Shown here: positions 38,001-47,788 of the stretch, piece by piece
Layout: every line of letters starts with the position of its first letter
How positions within the stretch are numbered: position 1 is the stretch's first letter
Assembly (NCBI RefSeq): GCF_000004075.3
Contig: NC_026655.2
Coordinates: 24,289,489-24,353,488 of the forward strand
Length of the DNA stretch: 64,000 nt
Origin: Cucumis sativus
Taxonomy: Eukaryota; Streptophyta; Magnoliopsida; Cucurbitales; Cucurbitaceae
Direction: 5' to 3'
Program-made: the position numbers and the translations under genes
The notes under the pieces: model-generated
Told to the model about the DNA's origin: nothing
What the model saw: only the letters and a program-made list of their open reading frames with translations
The model's database searches: none

Positions 38001-40589
38001 ACAAAAATTAAAAAACAAGCACAAGATGTTATATTTGTGAAAACATATAAATAATCATTTCTCGAGAATTCTAACTATTCTAGTTATTCTTAGTCCCGAT
38101 TAGAACTCTATAGAATTCTGTAATGTTAAAAAACTGACCTTAGTGGGTTTGGTGGAGGAGGTTTAAGTTGAAGCTGTGCAATCCTATCTAATTCCTTCAT
38201 TACCTGAAAAAGGCATTTATAAATTAATCAAATTATTTGAATTATGTATTTTTTTATTTTATTTTATTCCACAAGTAATGTTGAGAGAATATAATTAAAA
38301 TGGTAATACGTACTGTTTCACGAAATTCATTTTCCCATTCTGGCAGTTTTTCTTTAATCAAACCATCACGTAGGACTTCTCTTTCTCTTTCTCTACCTTC
38401 GGTTTCATCTCCACAACTATAGAAAAAAAAATATCTCTCACTTAGCACTCTCTCATCATACCCTTAATCAGTTTTTGATGCAATTCAAACGAAAGGATAA
38501 AAGCAAAGAGAGTTATGTACAAAGAGAGCTAGGAGGAGAAAATTAAAGCAATTCAGTTTAAAGCAGTAGATGAAGCATCGTAATTACAAAATTTGGGTGG
38601 ACAAGTGGTAATTTGACCTACAAGCATATTATATTTGAGCTTTATCAACAATAATATTTGTGGTTTTAATGAAAGAAAAATAAATAATGGGAAGTTGTTT
38701 TAAACAACAAAACAGTTTAAATTACAAATTTTAACTTTCAAGCTATAGTTTTTTGTTTAACCTAAGATACTAGACGAAGGAATGAGAAGACACATTAGAA
38801 CATTGATACCTCCTTGGCTTATGATTTTGCTCAAATAGACATTTGTCAGTAAATAGATGTTCATCTGAGTCGAGTCTATTGCAATCAACACGAATAGAAA
38901 ATAAAATTTATTAATATTATTTACAAATAGTTAAATTAGAAATGACCTTGGAGAGTTAATGCTATGTGAGATCCTCTTCTCAATTTCATATTCCAATTCT
39001 CGAAGTTTGTCAGTCATGAAATTCCATCGTAATTGTTCAATCAAAGCCCCAGCTTGAGTAGTATCATGTCCAGACCTACATAAAATAAAATCAGACCATG
39101 ATATTAAAAAGAGTATATTCTTAGTGAGAAATTGATCAAATTCAATGGAAATGGATAAACTTCTTAGTGAGATGGAACCATATATATGTAATCTAAAAAG
39201 TCTCACGAGTCTAAACCATTTCTTTTTTTCTTTTTTACGTCAAGAGATCAATAAACGCACCTCAACATCACAAGTCAGAGCATTTCAAGAAGTACAACTC
39301 ATCATTTACTATTTTCTTTCTAAATCTAGTTGCTTTTATCTATCTTATGAAACAAACTACTAGAGCTAGAGAAGGAATGAAAGCAATAATGAGATATCTC
39401 AATTAGGTTAATCTATTCTAAGCACACACTTTTATTTAAAAGGATACGATTTGGGTTAGTAGGTATATTGTATCCAAACATCCTCACCTAGGTGAATACT
39501 CTTTTAGCACACGCATCATCCCTTATCAAGTATATTCATTTCATTGAAACACAAGGTACGTACAAGATGATAAGTAAAAAAGGGCTAGAGATAAGTCCAA
39601 TGAAGGAAAAGAATACAGTCAAGGAAAAGAACTACAGTTTAGAGTAATGACAGTGGAGAATAATTAGAAAAACTCTTGTTGGATGATCAAGATCCTGTGA
39701 GGCTGCAAATATTCTCCCAAATGTTGACAGTGCTAACAAATTTGTTACTGAACATTTTGTTGTTTCTCTTCGGCCAACCACATTGTCCATAAAGTGGCCA
39801 CACCCATATTGAAATATATAATCCTTTTTGGTTTTTTTGTATTGATTGAGCAGAGAGGTTTTCACTCTAGCTTCGACAGCTTTGACTATTGTTTTACAGG
39901 CCTATAGAAATTCTAAGCACAGACTTAAACACACCTTACCCTAAAAGCAATGCTTTTATGTAACATTTATTATCCTTTTTGCCTCTTATGATAGGGCTTC
40001 TCTCCTTAGCCCTTTGCCATTAGTTTTCGTTAGCTCTTGTGGTCATCTATGACTCGACACATACTTATTGTTTTATGATCAATGAAATGAGACTACGATA
40101 CGATGGAGGTGTTATGGTGTCACTCTAAGAAAAGATATTCTAGTGTATCGTACACATACTAATCCACGACTATGCATGTATTATCTTAAAAAAGATTATT
40201 TTTTTGAAAAAAATTGACCAAGAACTCAACTCATTTACATAAGAAAATGTGCAAATTCATGATAAGAAACCGAGAAAAAATCGATATAATTTTAAAAAAC
40301 TAAAGATACACCACAAAATAGTTATCAAAATTGAAAATTCAATCAAGCACACCAAGGTGTATAACATGAAGCTCAAATTATAAATTAAGAAACCAAAACA
40401 AAACACAACAAAAACTATTACAAGTGAGCAAGTGTATTAAAAGAAAGAAAGAAAGAAAAGCAAAGCCCACCCAGTTGGAAGAGGAGATGAGCTGCAACTT
40501 CGTCTCTTTAACCCATTTTCTTCAACCAGCTCTACACCTTCACTAGCAGCGCCTCGCTTTTTCATGTTAAAGCTGCTCGAATCGGCCAT
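35047..40589 (-). CDS. CBP60-like protein, copy 5 (apparently intact)
   Basis: Ten exons with consistent phase: 40589-40471, 39075-38947, 38416-38314, 38203-38139, 37957-37482, 37269-37106, 35825-35724, 35630-35562, 35427-35332 and 35169-35047 (stop), about 481 aa. The N-terminus is short and basic (MADSSSFNMKKRG). The core exon has WKLRLHFCNQIASIMYPKDE, LRLEIRDAYYNTIIDTGLLS, ENGVGSIKNL and YWISKKFYLVVKVMDEQI. The central domain is SEVWRLIGISKGGVYHRIL with GITTVGDFLKKYHEMG, followed by MSKEMWEKIVGHAKQC. The usual CBP60 C-terminal domain is absent. In its place are two phase-0 exons (69 and 96 nt) encoding ADDHRADTNHNSEVHN and DNNNNNSVGTEQQLPNSNHN, and a short acidic end. Intron 1 contains a LINE fragment and the intron before exon 7 a ~1.06-kb insertion. 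By family it is a nuclear DNA-binding regulator; whether it binds calmodulin is unknown. Confidence 0.78.
35954..37010. mobile_element. ~1.06-kb insertion in a copy 5 intron
   Basis: Copies 4 and 5 align up to 'gtgtcaaa-ccatggttt-cc' and again from 'ggttttccat-tcataatttt'. The 1057 bp between them exist only in copy 5. The flanks GGTTTCC (35947-35953) and GGTTTTCC (37011-37018) look like a roughly 8-bp target duplication. The ends (TTACAA... and ...TTGTAG) are weakly inverted, and internal TTTCGAA / TTCGAAAA motifs recur. A hAT- or Mutator-size DNA transposon derivative is likely. Confidence 0.5.
36798..36843. repeat. 23-bp tandem duplication
   Basis: Two consecutive copies of GATGAATAGTTTAATGTTAT(CGA) lie inside the intron insertion of copy 5. 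Confidence 0.8.
39427..40200 (-). mobile_element. LINE 3' fragment in copy 5 intron 1
   Basis: Minus-strand frames around 39830-39640 read LWTMWLAEEKQQ and, after a frame change, STVNIWENICSLTGS: the zf-RVT end of a plant LINE. The CACCTAGGTGAGGATGT box and 'aaatcgtatcctttt' tail lie at 39440-39500. It occupies the same intron position as 19860-20450 in copy 3. Confidence 0.65.
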
Positions 40590-40903
40590 CGTCAAATTTT
40601 TCGAGATTTCGAGTTTGAGCGATGGAAGACGATTATCAACCGTTTTGAATTAGGGTTTAGGTAGCAGTACTCATAGTCATAGTCCATAACGTAGAATAAG
40701 AGAGTTGAGAAAAATGAGAGAAACTTCTGGGCTAGGATAACTAAACACATGTGTTCATGTCCCTTTCCAATATGAACTGTTTATTGCCCTCCTCCTTTTT
40801 TTCCACTTTTATTTTTCTATTTTTCTAAGTAAAAAACAACATTATTAATTCTAAGCACTCAATTAACTATTGATTTTGTATTTTTTAAACTATTATTATT
40901 ATC

Positions 40904-40931
40904 ATTGGACTTCACATTTATTTAGGAACTC
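40904..40931 (-). promoter_or_regulatory. Conserved upstream block, copy 5
   Basis: Plus strand ATTGGACTTCACATTTATTT then AGGAACTC, about 315 bp upstream of the copy 5 start. The equivalent segment (about 100 bp) is deleted upstream of copy 6, where the flanking phrases are joined near 45940-45960. Confidence 0.5.
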
Positions 40932-41319
40932 GAAAATATAAATTTCTCCAAATCCTAAATTACTTTTTATCAATCCAAGATGGAAAGTAAAATTGCTCGC
41001 AAGCATATGTTTAGTTAATGATAAATTAAACATGAGTGTTCCACAATTGCTTTTTTTTTCTTAAAAGATGTGTTGAATTTAGAAAATTTAGGAGATGTTG
41101 CATTTATAATTAATTAAATAATACAAAATTAATAGTATATGAAGTATATAAGAGGGAAAATTAGAATTATACCATAAAAATAAGCCTAGATATTGAAAAA
41201 AAAAAAAAAAAACAAAAAACTCCAATGGTGGTTTTCTTGTATATGTATTTCTCAATTTTGAAAGCTATCATTAATCATTTCTATTAATACTAAACTATCA
41301 TTGTTTAGCTTTTATCAAA

Positions 41320-41469
41320 TGGAATCAATAGGGTCATTTTTGTCCATGCAACATGAAAAACGTGGGCCAAGAAAAAAATGACGGTGTTTCGGCCACGCAA
41401 CAAAAAAAACGTGGGTAGTAGCTCTACCAACATTTTTCTGCGTCGACAAAGACGAAAATTCTTGTAGTG
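41320..41469 (-). mobile_element. CACTA-like terminal fragment
   Basis: On the minus strand the segment starts CACTACAAGAATTTTCGTC, the classic plant CACTA (En/Spm) terminal motif. Behind it are repeated CCCACGTTTTT / 'acgtggg' subterminal motifs. No partner terminus or transposase was found. Confidence 0.5.
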
Positions 41470-42289
41470 ATAAAATCTAATACTTTTCATCCGATCATGT
41501 TATATAGTTAGTTGATTTTATAGAGTCTTCCTTTTTTTTTTCGTGAATCCAAATGAGTATTATACTGAGAAGAAATTAGGGTTCATGGGTGAAATCATTT
41601 TGTCTATCCGCGTCAACAGAACTATTTCAAGCAAATTAAGAATGATTGTAAAGGACGCGAGGAGGATTAACAAAAGTCGAAAGTATAGAAAACGTAAAAT
41701 ATTACTAGAAGAGGGTTAGGAACAAAAGTGGAAAGTATAGAAAACCTAAAATGAATATTTTACGTGTAGAAAAACCAAAATGAATAATAGACAAAAGTAC
41801 GAGAACTAAAGCAGTATTTAAATCTAAATTTTTAGTTGTTGCATGATATATACAACTAATGGAAAGTATACCAAGTGATGACTTCAAATTAAAAAATTTC
41901 TATTAAAACTAAAAGAATTAGAAGAGTTTTACAAATTAATATAGAAAATTAGTAATTATCTCTCTCTTTTTAACACCAAGTCTATTTTCTATCAATTTTC
42001 TACTAAATGATTTGATTTTTTCTTAATTACTATAGCAGAGTTGAATTCTTAAGCAGTTAGAAAAACAAGTTCTTACAATCTACAAAACAATCTAGCTAGT
42101 AATGGTTTTTAGTTTTTAGTTTTTCAAAATATGTGTTTTGTCTAGTATAGTCTGATTAAAAAATATTGAACCTTAATCAGATGATTGACGAAGGGGTGAT
42201 CTTTACCTACAACACCTTAATCTGCTGATTGATGAGATACATGATTAAGGGAGAGATTTCTATTTATGTTATCTTTGAAATATATTAGT

Positions 42290-42440
42290 GATTGATTTAC
42301 TAGCAATAAAGTTATATCACTCAAGTAGTTATAATTATTGTACAGAATTTTACAAATTTTGCTATATTTGCAAATTTTTTAAAATGTTGTTATATACTTA
42401 ATTATTTTAAATCTAATTGTTAAATTTGTAACTATCACTT
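42290..42440. repeat. Half of a fold-back MITE
   Basis: Only the right arm of the family is present: TTTTGCTATATTTGCAAATT...AATGTTGTTATATACTTAAT. Confidence 0.5.
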
Positions 42441-42707
42441 CCAAAAAAAGAACATGAGTCAATAACTAGAATGCTACAACTTTTATTTCAATAATAGCAA
42501 AATAAATTAAAATATTTACAAATTATAACATAATTTTGGATTGTTTCATTTTTTTATAGAATTTAACAATTTTATTATAGGTAGTAAATAATTTATAAAA
42601 TTTGCTATTTTTTAAAATTCTCATATAAAAAAATACAGTACAATACCCCTATATGCATAGAATGCTAGCTACGTTTAGAGCTAAAAAAAACATAGTTACA
42701 CTTTTTT

Positions 42708-42793
42708 GAACTAAAGAAAGTTTAATGAATTTTGCTATATTTTGTAAATAGAACTAAAGAAAGTTTAATGAATTTTGCTATATTTTGTAAATA
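42708..42793. repeat. Exact 43-bp tandem duplication
   Basis: Two identical units (42708-42750, 42751-42793) start with GAACTAAAGAAAGTTTAATG. Confidence 0.9.
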
Positions 42794-43336
42794 GTTTCAA
42801 TATTTTACTGTTTTTTTAAACATTCCTCTAAAGTGCATGATATACATTTTCTCGATACATAAATGTAAATAAAAATTGAAAATAAAGCCAAAAATAAAAT
42901 AAGCAAATTTTGCAAATATCCTTACTTTGTTTTCCTCTCAACCCACTACAATTTTCCAACAAATAATTGGGTGATAAAGATAAATAACACAATTCATCCA
43001 ATATTCAACCGAACTATGGGATAATAGAAGACAATTCAACAAAAAAAAAAAAAAAAGAACTATATCAATCAAACATTTTTCCAATAGAAAAATGGCAATA
43101 AGGGCTAAAACTTCATGTATGGTCCAAGTTCTTGAGAGTGTTTGAGTATAGCACTCATCTCATATGGAGTTGAAGCTGCTTCTAATGTAACCCAAATTAT
43201 AATAATCAAGAAGAGCTTTAACTGTCAATAAAAAAATTTAGAATTATCAAACAAATATTCATATTATATATATCATTTTTATTTTTTTTGGAACCAATAA
43301 CGAGAAGAAAACTATTTATTGCAATTCCTTAAAATT

Positions 43337-45653
43337 CTACCATATTTCAGCCAAGACTTCATCAAGAGACCATTCTTCAGAACAACTGTCACCATATTGC
43401 TTTTCCTGCATAAACTTCCAAAATCGTTGTTAGAATTAGCTTCCCCTTGATCACTTTCCTCACAACAATTTATCTGTTTTATTCATATAATATCAACTTA
43501 GTATAAGATCATTTCAATATATAAACAAAGAAGACATAAAGAGAGATCGAGGAACCATTAACCTCATGAAGGTTTTGACTTTGCTGAGGAACTTCAAAAT
43601 TCTGGTAGGAACCATTAGCTTCCACCTCACCATCCTCAAAATGATTGGTCTGTTAATTTTGACATTATAATTATAAATTAACCGAGTTTAATTCATGAAT
43701 AATTATAGAGAGAAAGAAAGAGGAAGTAACCTCTACATTTTGATTTTGGTCAACGTAAACTTCACAATTATGATTGGAATTAGCTAGTTGTTCAATCCCC
43801 ACGAAATTATTATTATCGTCCTGTGTTTGTGGCATATAATATGAATAAGATGGATCTTCACTCTTAAATTATCAACAGAACCAAAAGCTTAAGTTGAACA
43901 TCGATGAAGAAGAATTTTACTTATCATATATCATCAAACAACTGTGATAGAGAAATCACTAACCTCAACGCTTTGAAATTGGTGATTATGAACTTCTAAA
44001 TTATGATTAGAATTAGCTAGCTGTTGAGTTCCCGCCAAGTTATTATTATCGTCCTGTTTTTTGGCATATAATATGAATAGAAAGAGTCATAATTTATATC
44101 AACCGACCCAAAAGCTAAAGTTGACAGATAAAGTAGAATCTTTTAATTGTATATATATCATCAAACTACAATAAAGAAATAGATCATTAACCTCAACGCT
44201 TTGGTTTTGGTAATTATGAACTTCAGAATGAGCTAGTTGTTCAGTCGTCACGAAATTATCAAATTCTCTCTTTAAGTTATCTTTGACATGAGTTAAATCT
44301 TTCTTTATAACTCCCTACTAATAGCAGATCTAGATCATCAACACAGAGTAGTAAGTAAACATTTTTCTTATAGGATGATGACTTGACATAGACACAAATG
44401 TCATAGGAACTTCATGTCATTAAAAAACTGACCTTACTGTTTGTGGAACAGATTGAAGACTCTGTACAAGCTCATTTAGGTTCTTATTTAGGTCCTTGAT
44501 AACCTGAAAAAGCAACTTGAATTATTGAGATGTATTTTTATTTTACTTTTAGCACAAAACTGTGAAAACATAACCTATATATCTACACATGTATATCATT
44601 AATTGAACGAAAGTTGTGATTTGCATTATTACACAAGATTTTCTCCATAAAAATCTCAAGTCTTAGTTTTCTTTCTTCTTTGTTTCCTATTTAATTTTGT
44701 TCCTACCATTTTAATAAAATTCTATTTTACCCTTCTAGCTAGATATGGGTTGAGTGTAGAGTATAGGTCTTCATTGAAATGAAAGTCTAATAGGTGCATA
44801 AATTGATATCAACGACATACTACTTTTCAAGATGGACAGTCATGATATTATTCAAATATTTATGTTTGTTGAATTCAACCAACAATCACTAGATATCATC
44901 GAATTATGCTACATATTCAGATAGAGAGCTACAAAAATGACTTCTTGGAAAAACCTTATAAACCGACTCTAAAATGTATTCTTACTTGTTGGAGAGGCTT
45001 TTTTCCCAATGTTGGCTCTTTATTAACAACGATACCTTTGAGTGAATCTCCAAATATTCCAACCACACTCTGAAGTAGATTTATTTCAGGTCCATAGCTA
45101 AAAAATAAAATAAAATATTGTTGAGAAAATGATGCTACTGTACAATGAGAAACACACAAAGAACAACACAACCTGTATAGATAAAATATTGACCTTTGTA
45201 ATGGTGGAAGAGAGTCAAGGCGGATAGTCTGCGTCCAGGAAAAACAAAACAGCTCATGTTATTGTAGGTCTTGACATCCTCTTACTGTTATTCTAGATTA
45301 AAATATAGAACTTTACTTCCTCTTGGGGATTTTCAGGTCCAAATTCTATCGTCAAAGTAGCTTTGAAAGACCTAGGGGTAAGAAACCCAGAACTGGAAAA
45401 ACAAACTAAATATTATTAAGGGAAAAAACACCCACATTTCATAGCAGAATTCAAAGCTTAATAATAACGACAACCAATATAAACAGGAAGTAAAGAAAGC
45501 TAATTAATTAGCCCACCCTGTTGGTAGATGATCAGATGAGTTTGGACAACTTCTCTTTGAGCCTTCAGCTTCAACCTCTTGAGCTTCTTCCTCTGAAGAG
45601 ACTGGTCTCTTCTTGGTGTTTTCGTTTCCGGTGGAGGAGCTGCTCGGATCCAT
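43337..45653 (-). pseudogene. CBP60-like locus, copy 6, core domain lost
   Basis: Five 5' exons are intact and in phase: 45653-45517 (MDPSSSSTGNENTKKRPVSS), 45392-45317, 45228-45194, 45097-44986 (YGPEINLLQSVVGIFGDSLK) and 44503-44433 (VIKDLNKNLNELVQSLQS). The core, the central domain and the AKTC-type exon that follow in copies 3-5 are absent. In their place lies a copia RT scrap (about 44265-44420). Immediately after it come the N/Q-rich tail exons: the end of one (to 44192, TTEQLAHSEVHN), then 44053-43964 (90 nt), 43820-43731 (90 nt) and 43649-43563 (87 nt), all multiples of three. A final piece (EKQYGDSCSEEWSLDEVLAE) is offset by a 1-nt indel before the stop at 43337. A transcript joining head and tail would encode a protein with no CBP60 domain. 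It is called a pseudogene on loss of the defining domain. Confidence 0.7.
44265..44420 (-). mobile_element. Copia reverse-transcriptase fragment
   Basis: The minus strand reads YDICVYVKSSSYKKNVYLLL then CVDDLDLLL and, after a frame change and stop, LKREFD. This spans the copia RT active-site region (usual YVDD, here CVDD). It is fused directly to CBP60 tail sequence (DNFVTTEQLA), which places it at the deletion breakpoint of copy 6. Confidence 0.65.
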
Positions 45654-47788
45654 CGTCAAAGTTTTTCCTAGATTTCGAGTTTGAGCAATGGAAGACGATT
45701 ATTATCAACCGATGGAAGACGATTATCGATGGCTTTGAAGTAGGGTTTAGGTAGCAGAAGTCATAGTCACAGTCCATAATGTAAAATAAGAGAGTTTGAG
45801 AAAAATGAAGGAAAATTCTGAGCTAAGATAAGTAAACACAGTTGTGTTCATGCTAACTAATGGTGTCCCTTTCTACTCTTTTCTTCCACTTTTATTTTTC
45901 TATTATTTTAAGTAAAAAAACACCATTATTAATTCTACAATTAACTATTGATTACTTTTCATCAATCCAAGATGGAAATTAAAATTGCCCACAAACATAT
46001 GTTTAGTTAATCATAAATTAATTAAACATTAGTTCCTTGATTGTACCAAAATTGCTTTTTTTTTTTTTCCTTAAAAGATGTGTTGAATTTAGAGAATTTA
46101 GGGGTTATTGCATTTATTAATGGCCATCAATATATAATTCAAATTAATTAATAGCATGTATTTCTAAAGCTATCATTAATGATTTCTATTAATTTAATTA
46201 ACTATCATTCATTAGTGTTTATCAAATGGAATCAGTAAGGTCATTTGTTTGTTCTATTTAAATTTTAAAACCAATAAAATCTATACTTTTTCACTAAACC
46301 ACTTTTGTAAGCCCGATCGCCATTGGTTGAGTTATAGATTCTTCCATTTTTTCATGAATCCAAATGACATTGAGAAGAAATTAGGGTTTATAGATGATGC
46401 ATAGATGGAACTATTTTAGGCAAATTATGAAGGATGGGAAGATGATTAAAATTTGTTGAGGATAAATTTTAAGATCATGTGAGAGTAAAATGGTAAAAGA
46501 TGAGACAAGGAAAGCGAAAAAGGACAAGTAATAAAATTCATAATGGAGCATGACTAGAAGGAAAGGGTACTAACAAACAAAAGTTGAAAGTATTTTACGT
46601 GTACAAAGTACAAGAACTGATGTAGTATTTAAATTTAAATAGTTAGTTGATGCATGACATATACAACTAATGAAGAGTGTCATGCATCAACTAAATAGTT
46701 AGATTGAAAAAGTGTATTTCGGGGATGCCCTCAGCGTCGAGGAACATGTACTAGGGTGTATGTGCAACTTGTTTAGACCATGGACTGGGACAAAAGAAAG
46801 TATAAATTTTTTTCCGTATCAGTGATATGTACCAATGACTAGGATAGAATGAATGGAAGAACTTCGTTCACTACCGAAAAAAATAAACAAAGATTTATCG
46901 TATCCTTTTATTTTGTATCAAATTTATGGTAGCTATGTCTTTGAATTAAAGTTTTCTTGCGAAAAGAATTAGAAGAGTTTTACAATTTAATATAGAAAAT
47001 CAGCGATTACCATTTTTTTTTTACATTAAGTCTATTTTATCTCAACTTTCTACTAAATTATTTAAATTTTTCTTAATAATTATATATTATAGAAAACACA
47101 AAACAAGTTCTTACGATTTACAAAATCATTCGTTTTTAGTATTTAGTTTTTCAAAACATGTGTGTTTTGTGTAATATAATTTGAGTCTGTTTGATAACGT
47201 TCATGTTTCTTGTTTTTTATTTTTCATTCTTTAAGAAATAAACTTATTTTATAACCATTATTTCATTTTTCATTCTCGAACTTTAAATAACGTTTCTAAA
47301 AATTGATAAATTACGAGTTAATTATTTGATAACGTTCATGTTTCTATTTCTTATTTTTTAAGAAACGTATATGTTTGATAACCATTTTCATTTTTCGTTT
47401 CCAAATATTAAGAAACATTTCTAAAAGTTAGCAAAATTTGAGAAACACTATGCAAAGTAGGCAAAATAAGTTTAATATTACATTTCAGACTCAAAACGCG
47501 TAATTCAAATTGATCACGTGACCAACCCTAGTCTAGATATTTTTATTTATATGAGTAAAAATCACTCAAATCCCCATAGAAAATAAATTTAAAATCAAGA
47601 AGAAAAAAGGAAAAGTGGTTTTGTCACCAAATTTGATGATTTATGAAAGAAGCAGAAAGTATCAAGTCACGTTAGATAGAGCCCACCACTTGAGAAGAAA
47701 GAAAGTGCTTTTCATTACATTCTCGTATTATATTATTATTCTCCACCATTTTCCTTCCCATCATTTTTCTTCTTCTTCCACCAAAACC
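45654..47788. other. Spacer between the array and the GRDP gene
   Basis: AT-rich with no supportable gene. Near 47190-47400 there are two diverged repeats of 'gataacgttcatgtttct' with 'taagaaac' runs. The last few hundred bases hold the promoter and leader of the plus-strand gene starting at 47789. The divergent copy 6 promoter is at the other end. Confidence 0.5.

Larger units (their letters stand above)
40590..43336. other. Spacer between copy 5 and copy 6
   Basis: Contains the copy 5 upstream region and conserved block (40904-40931), a CACTA-like terminus (about 41320-41469), a half fold-back MITE (42290-42440), a 43-bp tandem duplication (42708-42793), and a relic of the copy 6 terminal exon (about 43090-43225). 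No gene was recognised. Confidence 0.5.

Noticed and set aside
47615-47788. Upstream start for the GRDP gene at 47615
   Set aside because: The frame from 47615 runs through leader-like pyrimidine-rich sequence; family N-termini fit the ATG at 47789.
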